Source of the DNA: Prolixibacteraceae bacterium
GTDB lineage: Bacteria > Bacteroidota > Bacteroidia > Bacteroidales > Prolixibacteraceae
NCBI GenBank assembly: GCA_003506435.1
Contig: DOAQ01000019.1
Coordinates: 124,001-188,000 of the forward strand
Length of the DNA stretch: 64,000 bases
Reading direction: 5' to 3'
Shown here: positions 47,758 through 58,404 of the stretch, one piece after another
Numbering within the stretch: position 1 is the first letter of the stretch
Layout of the letters: each line of letters begins with the position of its first letter
Notes under the pieces: generated by a model
What the model saw: the letters and a program-made list of their open reading frames with translations, nothing else
What the model was told of the DNA's origin: nothing
Database searches by the model: none
Translations under genes and position numbers: made by a program

Positions 47758-49812
47758 ATGAGGAAGTTACAAGCTCTCTTAATAAGTCTCCTGATGGTTT
47801 TGACTGTTTTTGCGCAAAGTAAGAAAGAGACGGCAAAAGGAAATGAGAAGGTGCATCAGCCCAGGTACGGACTGTTCTACGATAACCATACGATGCCTGC
47901 CGTTCCGGATGTCGGCGAAAATTTCGATATTGAAGCGTTTACCGACAGGATCAAAGGTTGTGGCGTGGACCTGTTAACGTTTCATGCCCGGTGCAACCTT
48001 GGAAATGCTTACTATGATACGAAAATCGGAACGAAACACCCGTCGCTGAAGTACGACCTGTTTGGCAAACTGGCAGAATCGTGCCAACGGAAAGACATTG
48101 CTTTGGTCGCTTATTTTAACGGTGGCATCAGCAGTTCGGAGGGGCTCCTTCACCGGGACTGGACCACATTGTATTTTGATGGGCGGGAATATCGGGAACC
48201 GCGCTTTACCCCTTTTGTACGGACCATGTGCTACAATTCTCCCTATCGGGATCATCTGATTGCCATGATAAATGAAGTCGCGACGAACTATCCTGTATCC
48301 GGATTTTTTATTGATTGCATGGGCGCATTTCCATGTGTTTGCCCAATCTGCGTTAAAGCAATGAAAGAACAGGGGATAGACTGGAATAATAAAGACGAAG
48401 TGATCAGATTTTCCGATTCTTCAGCGCTGCGTCTTGCTCAGGATATTTCAAGGTCGGTTAAAGCGATAAATCCCAATTTTCTTCTCTATTTCAACGGAAT
48501 AGGATTTGAACAACAGTTAGATATGTGTACACATCTGGAATGCGAGTGTCTTCCAAATGGCTTCTGGGGTTATGAATATTTGCCAGTATTGTCACATTAT
48601 ATGCGCACTCTGGGCGACAAGCCGGTACTGAACATGACTGCCCGTTTTTACGATTGGGGCGATTTTGGCAGCCTTCGTCCTGAAGCGGCAATTAAATTTG
48701 ATCTTCTGTACGGTTTGGCCAATGGTATGCGTCCCAATGTCGGAGGACATTTTCATCCCCGGGGCGACCTCGAAACTGCTGTGCTCGACCGGTTAGAAAA
48801 AATATACAAGGAACTGCAAACCATGGAACCATGGTTTGATCAGGCTAAAAACATAACTGAAATAGCCATTGTTTACCCAAAACCAAACAGCAATCTTCGC
48901 AACCAGGCTCGCACCGGCCAGTTGACCGCGGCGGAGCGTATGTTGAGCGAGCTGAAACAGCAATTCGATATAGTTACCGATTTTTCCGACTGGAGCAAAT
49001 ACAAAGTCCTTGTAATTCCTGATGACATCACCTTTACCGAAGAGATCACCCGTCGTGTCCGGGTACACATTGCTGCGGGCAAGGCAGTCATTTCAAGCGG
49101 AAAATCAGGACTGAATCCGGAGAAAACACAATTTGCACTGGAAAAAGAATGGGGCGTGAAATACATTGGTAACAACGACTTCGATCCGGCCTATTATACT
49201 GTGGGTAAAAATTTCAATCGTGATATGCCCGACATGCCGTTGTCGCTTTATTCGAAAGGTATTGAGATGGAAGCTTTGCCAGGAACCTCTGTTGAAGCAT
49301 ACCTGGTGAAACCTTATTTCAACCAGGGTTGGGACGGAGAATATGCTTTTTACTATACTCCGCCGGATAAAGTAACCGATCAACCTGCCCTGACCATTTG
49401 CAACAAAGTGGCGCATTTCAGTCACAATATCTTTTCAGGTTACAACCTTCAGGCTCCCGTAGAACTGAGACGGTTGTTTGGGAATGTGCTTGAAAAATTT
49501 CTGCCTGAACCTGTATTTAAAACTGAAAACCTGCCTTCGTACTCAAGGGCATTTGTAACAGAACAACCCGGGAGAAGAATGGTGCATATCCTTTCGTACG
49601 TACCTGAACTAAGAGGGGGAAAGACCCAGATGATTGAAGAACCGATAGAGCTTCATGATGTGAAGATTGCGCTCCGCGTTGACGGAAAGGCGCCAAAAAA
49701 AGTTTACATGGCGCCCGATAAGAAGGCCCTGCCATTTAAACTTAGTGATGGCTATATTCAGGTAACTATTCCTATAATTAAAGGATATTCCATGATCGTT
49801 TTTGAAGAATAA
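47758..49812 (+). CDS. GHL6-type hypothetical glycoside hydrolase with GATase-like domain
   Basis: 684 residues, signal peptide to about FAQ. The N-terminal half is a TIM barrel of the hypothetical glycosyl hydrolase 6 type (PF14871-like), with the typical Cys cluster CMGAFPCVCPICVK after a GFFID strand (Asp likely catalytic). Residues ~365-560 resemble the beta-galactosidase trimerisation / GATase1-like domain (KVLVIPDDI, GKAVISSGKSGL), followed by a small beta domain. Members are found near GH29 and GH42 genes; activity is unassigned. Confidence 0.75.
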   Translation: MRKLQALLISLLMVLTVFAQSKKETAKGNEKVHQPRYGLFYDNHTMPAVPDVGENFDIEAFTDRIKGCGVDLLTFHARCNLGNAYYDTKIGTKHPSLKYDLFGKLAESCQRKDIALVAYFNGGISSSEGLLHRDWTTLYFDGREYREPRFTPFVRTMCYNSPYRDHLIAMINEVATNYPVSGFFIDCMGAFPCVCPICVKAMKEQGIDWNNKDEVIRFSDSSALRLAQDISRSVKAINPNFLLYFNGIGFEQQLDMCTHLECECLPNGFWGYEYLPVLSHYMRTLGDKPVLNMTARFYDWGDFGSLRPEAAIKFDLLYGLANGMRPNVGGHFHPRGDLETAVLDRLEKIYKELQTMEPWFDQAKNITEIAIVYPKPNSNLRNQARTGQLTAAERMLSELKQQFDIVTDFSDWSKYKVLVIPDDITFTEEITRRVRVHIAAGKAVISSGKSGLNPEKTQFALEKEWGVKYIGNNDFDPAYYTVGKNFNRDMPDMPLSLYSKGIEMEALPGTSVEAYLVKPYFNQGWDGEYAFYYTPPDKVTDQPALTICNKVAHFSHNIFSGYNLQAPVELRRLFGNVLEKFLPEPVFKTENLPSYSRAFVTEQPGRRMVHILSYVPELRGGKTQMIEEPIELHDVKIALRVDGKAPKKVYMAPDKKALPFKLSDGYIQVTIPIIKGYSMIVFEE

Positions 49813-49857
49813 ATGCAATCGCACAGAATTTTAATCATACATAAAAAAAATAGAACT

Positions 49858-51111
49858 ATGAAATGGCTCGCAATATCACCTGATACACACCAATCCTCAG
49901 TTATTACTATTGGGGTAAAAGTATTCGTTATTCTCCTGTTTCTGAATGTCATTTCTGCATCTGGACAAGTATCTTCCGTTAAAAAGGCGAAAAGCCCATG
50001 GCATGAACACCCCGAACTGTTTTCAGCACCCGAAGTAACATGGGTTGATAGTGTAGGACCCGACTATTCTCTTTTTTATGAGGGCGGCATCTGGCAGGGA
50101 AAAAAGACAAAAGTTTTTGCGTACTATTCTGTACCTGAAAAAACTTCAACAAAAATTCCTGCCATGGTACTTGTGCATGGAGGGGGAGGAAAAGCTTACC
50201 AAAACTGGGCCAAACAATGGGCCGGTTATGGGTATGCAGCCATTTCCATGAATTTATATGGGAAGGACAATGAAGGAAATCAAGTTGGGTATCTTCGGCA
50301 TATTGATACGGATGCTGATTTTAATGTTGAAGAAACAAAGCTTTTTGATTCGTGGTATTACCAGGCAGTTGCCGCAATTATCCGGGCGGTATCTTTTCTT
50401 GAATCACGAAGTGAAGTGAATAAAGAGAAAATTGGCATCATGGGTATTTCGTGGGGAGGATACAATACATCTGTAACGGTGGGGGTAGATGAAAGGTTAT
50501 CGGCAGCAATTATTGTTTACGGATGCGGCGAATTGTATAAAAACTCGGTATGGACAAGGGAAGGACATGTATTTAGTGAAACCTATAAACAACAATTAGA
50601 CCCCGCCAACTATTTGCCCAATGCAAAAATACCCATCTTTTGGCTGAACAATAACACCGATCATTTTTTTCCACTCGACAGTTTCCAGTCGAGCCGGAAA
50701 TTAACCAAAGGAAAGAATTATGCACGGATTCAGGATAATTATTCGCATGGATATGAAACGCCTTGGAAAACGGAGGACATTCGCCGGTTTGCAGATGCAT
50801 TTCTGCTGAATGGAGATCCGTGGCCTGAAATCCGTTCTTCCGGGATAAAAAAGAGCATGATCTGCGCAAAAGTTGATCAGAAGATTGAGAAAGCGTGGAT
50901 GGTTTATACTTTGGAAACAGATTGGATGCATAAATCAGTCAGAAAAGAGGGACATGAAATATGGGTCCAAAAAGAAGTGACGACAGACAAATCGGGAAAA
51001 GCAGTTCAATCTGAAATTCCGGAAAACGCTGTTGCAGTGTACCTGCACATGAAAGACAGTAAAGAAAGAGAGTTCTCAACCGATTACTTCATTCCCAAAG
51101 ACAGAAAATGA
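49858..51111 (+). CDS. Alpha/beta-hydrolase (acetylxylan-esterase / dienelactone-hydrolase-like)
   Basis: 417 residues from ATG 49858, which has an A-rich leader; an ATG abutting the previous stop (49813) is less likely. Signal peptide or anchor to about SASGQ. Core motifs: AMVLVHGGGGKAYQNW (oxyanion hole), nucleophile Ser198 in GISWGG, acid region NNNTDHFFP and His in NYSHGYE. It probably removes ester groups. The stop overlaps the next start by 4 bases. Confidence 0.85.
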   Translation: MKWLAISPDTHQSSVITIGVKVFVILLFLNVISASGQVSSVKKAKSPWHEHPELFSAPEVTWVDSVGPDYSLFYEGGIWQGKKTKVFAYYSVPEKTSTKIPAMVLVHGGGGKAYQNWAKQWAGYGYAAISMNLYGKDNEGNQVGYLRHIDTDADFNVEETKLFDSWYYQAVAAIIRAVSFLESRSEVNKEKIGIMGISWGGYNTSVTVGVDERLSAAIIVYGCGELYKNSVWTREGHVFSETYKQQLDPANYLPNAKIPIFWLNNNTDHFFPLDSFQSSRKLTKGKNYARIQDNYSHGYETPWKTEDIRRFADAFLLNGDPWPEIRSSGIKKSMICAKVDQKIEKAWMVYTLETDWMHKSVRKEGHEIWVQKEVTTDKSGKAVQSEIPENAVAVYLHMKDSKEREFSTDYFIPKDRK

Positions 51112-52577
51112 AAGAAAAACACACACATTATATGAAATATTTAGGAATACGAATATTTATCTTGAATATATGCATCTGCTTTCTGCTTCCGGCAAAAGCA
51201 GAAGTGCGGTTGCCGCATATTTTCAGTTCCAATATGGTATTGCAGCAAGGACGCGAAAATCCAATCTGGGGTTGGGCTGACAAGGGAGAAAGAATCACTT
51301 TGGAAATAGATGGGAAAACAATCAAAACAAAAACCGGACAGGATGGAAAATGGAAAGCCCTTTTGCCGGTAATGAATTACGGAAATCCACATACTCTAAT
51401 CATAAAAGGGAAAAACACCCTGCAACTCGACAATGTTTTAATCGGTGAAGTCTGGGTTTGTTCCGGACAATCCAACATGGGAATGACCGTTCAATCCAGC
51501 AAAGACGCTGAAAAAGAAATTGCTTCTGCCAATTATCCGCAGATACGCCTTTTCTCTGTTCCAAAAGCGCTGGCACAATCACCCAGAGAAGATATAGAGA
51601 AAGGAAGCTGGGTTGAATGTTCTCCTGAAAATATTCCGGGTTTTTCTGCTGCCGGATATTTCTTTGGCCGGTATATTCATCAGCAACTGAATGTTCCGGT
51701 AGGTATTATCAATTCTTCAGTCGGAGGAACAAAAATCCAATGCTGGATGAGTGAAGATGCTGCCCAAAATGATCCGGACGTGATTGTTCCATACAAATAC
51801 ATGAAAGAGCTGGCCCCGGAAAAAGTAGAAGACAAAATACGGAACGAATTGGCTTCTGTGTTGTTCAATTCTATGATTTATCCGATAATTCCGTATGGAA
51901 TAAAAGGCGTTATCTGGTATCAGGGTGAATCAGACCGGGGACGTCCGGAACAATATCTGCGAACCTTTCCCGGCCTGATAAACGACTGGCGTAAACACTG
52001 GATGCAGGGAGATTTTCCGTTTCTGTTTGTATCGTTAGCCAATTACCGGAACCCGGTTGATGAGCCGGGAGAAAGCGACTGGGCCGAAATCAGGGAAGTC
52101 CAAACCAAGACACTCAGTCTTCCCAACACAGGAATGGCGCTGGCAATTGATATTGGTGAAGCAAACGATATTCATCCAAAGAATAAGCAGGAAGTAGGCC
52201 GGAGATTGGGATTAAATGCTATGAAAATAGCGTACAACAAAGATATTGTTTGCTCCTCTCCAATATTTTCTTCCATGCAGGTTGAGGGAAATCATGCAAT
52301 TGTCCGTTTTTATACTGACGGAAGCAGCCTCATGGTAAAAGACCGTTACGGATATATCAAAGGTTTTGCTATTGCCGGGAGCGACAGAAAGTTTTACTGG
52401 GCAAAGGCAGAACTTCTTAATGACCAAACAGTAAAGGTTTATTCCAACAAAGTAAACCATCCTGTTGCAGTTCGTTACGGATGGGCGAACAATCCTTCCG
52501 ATTTGAATCTCTTTAATCTCGAAGGACTCCCGGCAAATCCTTTCAGAACTGATGATTGGCCCGGAATTACAAAATAA
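51108..52577 (+). CDS. Sialate O-acetylesterase-type esterase, short form
   Basis: 489 residues (start at 51108, or 51132 which gives a tighter signal peptide). Same family as 34749: VWVCSGQSNMG with Ser122, GVIWYQGESDRG and IHPKNKQEVG. It lacks the ~165-residue jelly-roll insert of the longer copy. Begins inside the stop of the alpha/beta-hydrolase gene. Two esterases of one family plus three other esterase/deacetylase types imply a heavily acetylated substrate. Confidence 0.9.
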   Translation: MKEKHTHYMKYLGIRIFILNICICFLLPAKAEVRLPHIFSSNMVLQQGRENPIWGWADKGERITLEIDGKTIKTKTGQDGKWKALLPVMNYGNPHTLIIKGKNTLQLDNVLIGEVWVCSGQSNMGMTVQSSKDAEKEIASANYPQIRLFSVPKALAQSPREDIEKGSWVECSPENIPGFSAAGYFFGRYIHQQLNVPVGIINSSVGGTKIQCWMSEDAAQNDPDVIVPYKYMKELAPEKVEDKIRNELASVLFNSMIYPIIPYGIKGVIWYQGESDRGRPEQYLRTFPGLINDWRKHWMQGDFPFLFVSLANYRNPVDEPGESDWAEIREVQTKTLSLPNTGMALAIDIGEANDIHPKNKQEVGRRLGLNAMKIAYNKDIVCSSPIFSSMQVEGNHAIVRFYTDGSSLMVKDRYGYIKGFAIAGSDRKFYWAKAELLNDQTVKVYSNKVNHPVAVRYGWANNPSDLNLFNLEGLPANPFRTDDWPGITK

Positions 52578-52636
52578 CGCTTCACGTTTTTAGGCATGCG
52601 AATAATTTAGAAATATTAATACTTGATTAAAGAAAA

Positions 52637-54166
52637 ATGGAAATGAAGAAGTATTTAAATTATTTATTGACAGGACTACGAATTTTAGTGGGCTGGCATT
52701 TTCTGTATGAAGGTATTGCCAAATTAGTAAGCCCCGGATGGAGCGCCAAAATGTACCTGATGAGTACGCAATGGATTTTTTCCGATCTTTTTCACCAGAT
52801 GGCCGCGTCACCTGGAATAATGAAAGTGGTCGATTTCCTGAATATCTGGGGGTTGATACTGATTGGCCTGTCGCTGTTTGCCGGGCTGCTGGTCCGTTGG
52901 TCTTCGATAGCAGGAGCGGTACTGTTGCTCTTTTACTTTGTGGCCTATCCGCCTATTCCCGGCTACACGTTCGGAACGGTGACCGAAGGAAGCTACCTGT
53001 GGGTGAATAAAACGCTGATCGAATTTTTCATTTTACTGGTCTTTGCCGCGTTACCTGCCGGTATGTCCTTTGGGGCCGACCGCCTGATCAGGCGATGGAA
53101 GGAAGAAAAAGCCAGTACACCGGTGCCTACGGTAAAAGAAGAAGGGGCGTCCATGCAACGGCGCGAAGTGTTGCGCGACCTGATCAGCGTACCTTTCCTG
53201 GGGGCATTTGCTTATGCGGTATACAGAAAAAAACAATGGGACAGTTTTGAGGAAAAGTTACTAACAACAAAAAAAACCGATGCAACTTCCGGGGCAACCT
53301 TGAAAAGCTTCAATTTTGCTTCCCTGGAGGATTTAAAAGGACAGGTACCCAAGGGGAAGATCGGCAATCTTGAGCTAAGCCGGTTGATCATGGGCGGTAA
53401 CCTGATCGGGGGCTGGGCCCATACCCGCGATTTGATCTATACGTCAAAACTGGTCAAAGCTTACCATACCGATGAACGGGTGATAATGACGCTGCAATTG
53501 GCCGAGCGGTGCGGGATCAATGCCATCATCACAAATCCTTCACTTGGCCGGATCATGAACAAATATTGGCACGAGACAGATGGAAAGATCCAATTTATTT
53601 CTGACTGCGGGATCAAAGAGGGTTTTCTGGAAGGGATTCGTCAATCGTGCGAAACGAATTCTGTTGCCATGTATTGCCAGGGGGGAATGGCCGACCGTTT
53701 GACGTATGATGGCAAGTTCGATGAAATTGTAAAAGGCCTTGAACTGATCCGTAGTTACGGCAAACCAGCGGGAATAGGGGCACATCGGATTGAAACCGTT
53801 CAGGCGTGTGTGGCACAGGGGATCAAACCTGATTTCTGGGTAAAGACACTGCACCACCATAATTACTGGTCGGCACAGGTCGATCCGGAAAAGAAGAGCA
53901 CTGTTGACAAGGGGTATAAAGACAATATTTTCTGTTTTAAACCACAGGAAACCATTGATTTCATGAATGGTCTGGAAGAACCCTGGATTGCATTCAAGAT
54001 TTTGGCAGCAGGAGCTATCCAACCGAAAGACGGCTTTAAATATGCTTTCGATAACGGGGCTGACTTCATCTGTGTGGGCATGTATGATTTTCAGGTTGTG
54101 GACGACACCAACATCGCGCTGGATACCCTGGCAAACGTAAACAGGGTAAGACCGTGGAGGGGATAA
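52637..54166 (+). CDS. DoxX membrane domain fused to an aldo/keto-reductase-like TIM barrel
   Basis: 509 residues. The N-terminal ~150 residues are a DoxX-type four-helix membrane domain (GLRILVGWHFLYEGIAKL first; a long hydrophobic stretch at ~65-105; TLIEFFILLVFAALPAG at ~130). A Met-Gln-Arg-Arg motif at 173-176 followed by REVLRDLISVPFLGAFAYA looks like an internal twin-arginine leader. From ~235 a soluble TIM barrel follows (LELSRLIMGGNLIGGWAH; C-terminal FICVGMYDFQ). Not a usual glycan enzyme; it may process a released sugar at the inner membrane. Confidence 0.8.
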   Translation: MEMKKYLNYLLTGLRILVGWHFLYEGIAKLVSPGWSAKMYLMSTQWIFSDLFHQMAASPGIMKVVDFLNIWGLILIGLSLFAGLLVRWSSIAGAVLLLFYFVAYPPIPGYTFGTVTEGSYLWVNKTLIEFFILLVFAALPAGMSFGADRLIRRWKEEKASTPVPTVKEEGASMQRREVLRDLISVPFLGAFAYAVYRKKQWDSFEEKLLTTKKTDATSGATLKSFNFASLEDLKGQVPKGKIGNLELSRLIMGGNLIGGWAHTRDLIYTSKLVKAYHTDERVIMTLQLAERCGINAIITNPSLGRIMNKYWHETDGKIQFISDCGIKEGFLEGIRQSCETNSVAMYCQGGMADRLTYDGKFDEIVKGLELIRSYGKPAGIGAHRIETVQACVAQGIKPDFWVKTLHHHNYWSAQVDPEKKSTVDKGYKDNIFCFKPQETIDFMNGLEEPWIAFKILAAGAIQPKDGFKYAFDNGADFICVGMYDFQVVDDTNIALDTLANVNRVRPWRG

Positions 54167-54206
54167 AATATTTTTGAACAACAACAATACTAAAAAACTT
54201 ATTAAA

Positions 54207-55607
54207 ATGAAACTGAAATCGATCTTTATATTACTATTGGCATTTTATCTACAGACAGTTAATGCCCAGGGGCCGTCCGCATATACGGCAGAAGCTGCTT
54301 ATGACCTGATCAATACCATTGAACCGTCGCCTTTTGCACACACTACTCACCCTGATGCACAGTGGTTTCCTTCTGCCGGTATGGGACTTTTTATGCATTG
54401 GGGAATTCATAGTGTGGCAGCGCTGGACCCATCCTGGGCCATGATCAAAAATTGTTTTTGGGTAAAACGCGACTGTCCCATTGCTACGGAAGATTATTAT
54501 CGTTTAGCGGAAGATTTTGATCCGGTCGCGTACGATCCTGAAAAATGGGTACTCGCCGCCAGACAGGCTGGTTTTCAATACATGGTTTTAACTGCCAAAC
54601 ATCACGACGGCTATTGCCTGTGGCCATCGAAATACGGAGAATGGAACACCGGCAAATACATGCAGGGTCGCGACCTCTTAAAACCATACGTGGACGCTTG
54701 CCGAAAATATGGTATGAAAGTTGGTTTTTACTATTCTCCGCGTGATTGGGCCGATCCGGATTATGCCCATGTATTTCCATTTCAGGATAACGATCTAAAC
54801 CAAAAAAGAGTTATTACGCTAACGCCGGAAGAAAGCCAGCAAAAATTTGATCACTTTTTCATGACAGTCATCGGACAGCTCAGCGAATTACTAACCCGTT
54901 ACGGAAAAATTGATGTGCTCTGGTTCGACGGCGTTGAATGGCCGAGGGTAAACACCTATCCGGACAAGGTTCATGCTTGGCTCCGCACCCTTCAGCCGGG
55001 CATGGTAATCAATCCACGGTGGAGTACAAATGGCAAAGGTTCTTTTGGCGATTACAAAACCGAAGAAGGTAGCTGGCGCGGTCATCTCCCCGAACATCCT
55101 AAAAAAGTAAACGATGGCGAATGGTGGGAATTTTGCGAAAGCTGGAGCGGTCACTGGGGGTATTCTCCACTGGATAAATACCGCAGTCTGGATCAGGTTA
55201 TGAAACTACTCATTTATGCCCGGTCATACGGAGGTAATTACCTGTTGAATATTGGCCCCGCCCCCGATGGCACCATGCGTAAGGGATATTATACCGAATG
55301 TGAAAAACTGGCCAACTGGATGAAAAACAATAAAGAATCTGTGATCGGAACCCAAGCCGTTCCAAAATGGAAGGAAATGAGTAAATACCCGATGACAAAA
55401 ACAGATCAGGCTTACTATGTTCATTTACTGAATGATACCCTTAACACTATTGAAATAACAGGAATTGAAAAACCGAATCAGGCTGTTTGGCTTGATTCCG
55501 GAGAGAAATTATCATTTAAATATCTTGAAGGGAAAAAACTTCTTATCGATCTTAACGGAGAACGAAGCCACCCGTTGGATGCAGTCATCAAAATCTATAG
55601 TGAATAG
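54207..55607 (+). CDS. GH29 alpha-L-fucosidase
   Basis: 466 residues from ATG 54207 (frame open from 54174). Signal peptide to about VNAQ. GH29 hallmarks: FPSAGMGLFMHWGIHS, AKHHDGYCLWPS and the nucleophile Asp241 in VLWFDG; then NYLLNIGPAPDGTM. C-terminal beta domain (~385-466). It removes alpha-L-fucose (or a related 6-deoxyhexose) from side chains. Placed 4 bases before the second GH2 gene, so likely translated together. Confidence 0.94.
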   Translation: MKLKSIFILLLAFYLQTVNAQGPSAYTAEAAYDLINTIEPSPFAHTTHPDAQWFPSAGMGLFMHWGIHSVAALDPSWAMIKNCFWVKRDCPIATEDYYRLAEDFDPVAYDPEKWVLAARQAGFQYMVLTAKHHDGYCLWPSKYGEWNTGKYMQGRDLLKPYVDACRKYGMKVGFYYSPRDWADPDYAHVFPFQDNDLNQKRVITLTPEESQQKFDHFFMTVIGQLSELLTRYGKIDVLWFDGVEWPRVNTYPDKVHAWLRTLQPGMVINPRWSTNGKGSFGDYKTEEGSWRGHLPEHPKKVNDGEWWEFCESWSGHWGYSPLDKYRSLDQVMKLLIYARSYGGNYLLNIGPAPDGTMRKGYYTECEKLANWMKNNKESVIGTQAVPKWKEMSKYPMTKTDQAYYVHLLNDTLNTIEITGIEKPNQAVWLDSGEKLSFKYLEGKKLLIDLNGERSHPLDAVIKIYSE

Positions 55608-55610
55608 TTT

Positions 55611-58394
55611 ATGAATAACCTAAAATTTATATTCCTGTTTCTAATCATTCTTGCTCCGGTATCCTTGCTTGCTCAAAAAACCGAATATCAGTATCTGAGC
55701 GGTCACGGGAAAGACAATACAGTCGATTGGGAATTTTTCTGTACCGCAGGAAGAAATTCAGGGAAATGGACCACGATCCGCGTTCCGTCAAACTGGGAAT
55801 GTGAAGGTTTTGGAACCTTTAATTACGGACAGGACAAAGATGAACTGAAAGGAAAAGAAAAAGGCTTGTACCGATATCGTTTTACTGTTCCTGAAAACTG
55901 GAAATCGAAAGTGGTAAAAATCATTTTCGAAGGATCGATGACCGATACCGAATTGAAAATCAACGGAAAACCTGCCGGTCCGATCCATCAGGGAGCTTTT
56001 TACCGGTTCAGCTACGATATTACCAGTCTTTTAAATTTTGGTAAAAAGAATTTGCTTGAAGTAAATGTCAGCAAACATTCCGGAAACAGCTCGGTCAATG
56101 ATGCCGAACGAAGAGGTGATTTCTGGACATTCGGGGGAATATACCGGCCGGTTTATCTGGAAGCAAAACCAAACGAACATATCGACCGCATTGCCCTCGA
56201 TGCAAAGGCAGATGGCTCCATTAAAGTGGATGCTTTTCTTCAGGGTATCCAGAAAGCAAAACGTTTGGAAGCCCAGATTACAACACTGAATGGGCAACCG
56301 GTTGGCAATCCGTTTTCTGTTCAGCTTGAAAAAGAAAGTGATTATACCCGTTTGGAAGGTGAAATTCACGGTATTAAATCATGGAACCCTGAAACACCTA
56401 ATTTGTATCTGCTTGAACTGCGTTTGTTCGGGGACAATAAAATCATCCACCAGGTCAGCGAACGTTTTGGCTTCCGGACAGTGGAAATAAGGGACAGGGA
56501 CGGTTTTTATGTGAACGGAGTGAAGATCAAATTCAAAGGCATCAACCGGCATTCATTCTGGCCGACTTCCGGAAGAACTACCAACAAGCAGATTAGCATC
56601 GATGATGTGAACCTGATCAAAGAGATGAACATGAATTCCGTGCGAATGAGCCATTATCCGCCTGATGTCCATTTTCTGGATGTCTGCGACTCGCTCGGAC
56701 TTTTTGTTTTGGATGAACTGACCGGCTGGCAAAGGGCTTATGATACGGAAGCTGGATCAAAACTTGCTCAGGAATTAATTATCCGGGATGTCAATTATCC
56801 CAGTATTGTTATCTGGGACAATGGAAACGAGGGAGGCTGGAACACCGAGCTGGACCACTGGTTCGATGAACTTGACCTGCAAAAACGCCCGCTGATTCAT
56901 CCGTACCAGGTTTTCAGAAAAACCGACACCGATCACTACATGGAATACAATTACGGAACCGGAGTACACCAAAACGGTACCCGGGTTGTTTTCCCCACCG
57001 AATTTCTGCATGGCCTGTATGACGGCGGACATGGCGCCGGACTGGAAGATTACTGGACCCAGATGTGGAGTAATCCGATTTCCGCAGGCGGTTTCCTGTG
57101 GGATTTTTCCGATCAGGCTGTTGTGCGTGTTGATCAGAACGGGAAACTGGATACACATGGGAATCATGGCGCTGACGGAATATTGGGACCCTATCGTGAA
57201 AAAGAAGGAAGTTTTTACACCGTTCGCGAAATATGGTCACCTGTATTTTTTGAAAAGCGCTTCATCACTTCGGAATTCAATGGACAATTTACCATCGAAA
57301 ACAGGTACCATTACACGAACCTGAAAGATTGCCATTTCAAATATCAGTTGGTAAATCTTCCATTGCCCGGGAAAGCGGAAAGAATAATTAATCACGAATC
57401 GGATATCCTTTCGCCCGACATTCAACCGGGATACAAAGGAATTCTTCAATTAAATCTGCCCAAAAATTTTGCGCAAAGCGATGTGCTTTATATTACGGCA
57501 ACCGATCCTTCCGGAAGGGAAATTTATACCTGGAGCTGGCCAATCTCTCTTCCTTCAAAAATTTCAGAAAAAATAGTTCCTGAACACGGACAAGGTCAGG
57601 CACAGGCTGAGGAGGATGAGAAATCGCTCACCTTGACGGCCAGTCAGGTCAAAATAAGCTGGGACAAAGCTACCGGCCTTTTGAGTTCGGTTGAAAACAG
57701 CAGGGGACCGATCAGTTTTAATCAGGGCCCCGCATTAATTGAAGGAGAAACTACATTTAAAGCGCTTCGTCATTTCAGGGAAGGAGACAAGTATATTGTT
57801 GAATCTGAAAATGAAGGAGCATTTAAACAGGTGCGCTGGACATTTTTCCCGGACGGATGGCTTAAACTGGAAGTAAAATACAACCCGCCGGGACAGACTG
57901 ATTTCATGGGAATAAGTTTTAATTACCCTGAAAATCTGGTAAACGGAATGCGTTGGATGGGTTACGGACCTTACCGGGTATGGAAAAACCGGATGAAAGG
58001 CAATGGCCTGGATGTTTGGGAGAAAACATACAACAATACCATCACCGGAGAAAGCGAATACCTCTATCCTGAATTCAAAGGTTATCACAGGGATTTTTAC
58101 TGGGTGACCATTCAGTCCAAAGAGCAGGATTTTAATATTATCACCGCTACCGAAGGCATTTTCCTCCGGATGTTTACGCCTGCTTCTCCGGCTGGGCTTG
58201 TTGCACCACGGATCGCTCCACCGTTCCCAAAAGGCGATATTTCCTTTATGCACGGAATCATGCCCATTGGAACAAAAATATGGAATGCCGACCGTCTGGG
58301 CCCGATGAGCCAGAAAAACATTTATTCGAACCGAAGAAAAGAATACTCAAAGGATATTGAGTTGTATTTTGATTTCACTGGCAAACAGAAATAA
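55611..58394 (+). CDS. GH2 beta-galactosidase-type enzyme, copy 2 (canonical active site)
   Basis: 927 residues, signal peptide to about SLLAQ. Same five-domain GH2 layout as 42523, with high identity even at DNA level (for example the start of the sugar-binding domain). It keeps the pocket motifs: GINRHS (Asn312, His314), SHYP (His348), GNE with acid/base Glu407, and nucleophile Glu464 in PTEFLHG. It probably releases a beta-linked galactose or similar sugar. Exact specificity is not readable from sequence. Confidence 0.94.
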   Translation: MNNLKFIFLFLIILAPVSLLAQKTEYQYLSGHGKDNTVDWEFFCTAGRNSGKWTTIRVPSNWECEGFGTFNYGQDKDELKGKEKGLYRYRFTVPENWKSKVVKIIFEGSMTDTELKINGKPAGPIHQGAFYRFSYDITSLLNFGKKNLLEVNVSKHSGNSSVNDAERRGDFWTFGGIYRPVYLEAKPNEHIDRIALDAKADGSIKVDAFLQGIQKAKRLEAQITTLNGQPVGNPFSVQLEKESDYTRLEGEIHGIKSWNPETPNLYLLELRLFGDNKIIHQVSERFGFRTVEIRDRDGFYVNGVKIKFKGINRHSFWPTSGRTTNKQISIDDVNLIKEMNMNSVRMSHYPPDVHFLDVCDSLGLFVLDELTGWQRAYDTEAGSKLAQELIIRDVNYPSIVIWDNGNEGGWNTELDHWFDELDLQKRPLIHPYQVFRKTDTDHYMEYNYGTGVHQNGTRVVFPTEFLHGLYDGGHGAGLEDYWTQMWSNPISAGGFLWDFSDQAVVRVDQNGKLDTHGNHGADGILGPYREKEGSFYTVREIWSPVFFEKRFITSEFNGQFTIENRYHYTNLKDCHFKYQLVNLPLPGKAERIINHESDILSPDIQPGYKGILQLNLPKNFAQSDVLYITATDPSGREIYTWSWPISLPSKISEKIVPEHGQGQAQAEEDEKSLTLTASQVKISWDKATGLLSSVENSRGPISFNQGPALIEGETTFKALRHFREGDKYIVESENEGAFKQVRWTFFPDGWLKLEVKYNPPGQTDFMGISFNYPENLVNGMRWMGYGPYRVWKNRMKGNGLDVWEKTYNNTITGESEYLYPEFKGYHRDFYWVTIQSKEQDFNIITATEGIFLRMFTPASPAGLVAPRIAPPFPKGDISFMHGIMPIGTKIWNADRLGPMSQKNIYSNRRKEYSKDIELYFDFTGKQK

Positions 58395-58404
58395 ACATTA
58401 AAAA

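Noticed and set aside
53540..54187. 215-codon minus-strand open frame over the DoxX fusion gene
   Set aside because: Shadow of the well-supported + strand TIM-barrel domain; no signal, domain or leader of its own.
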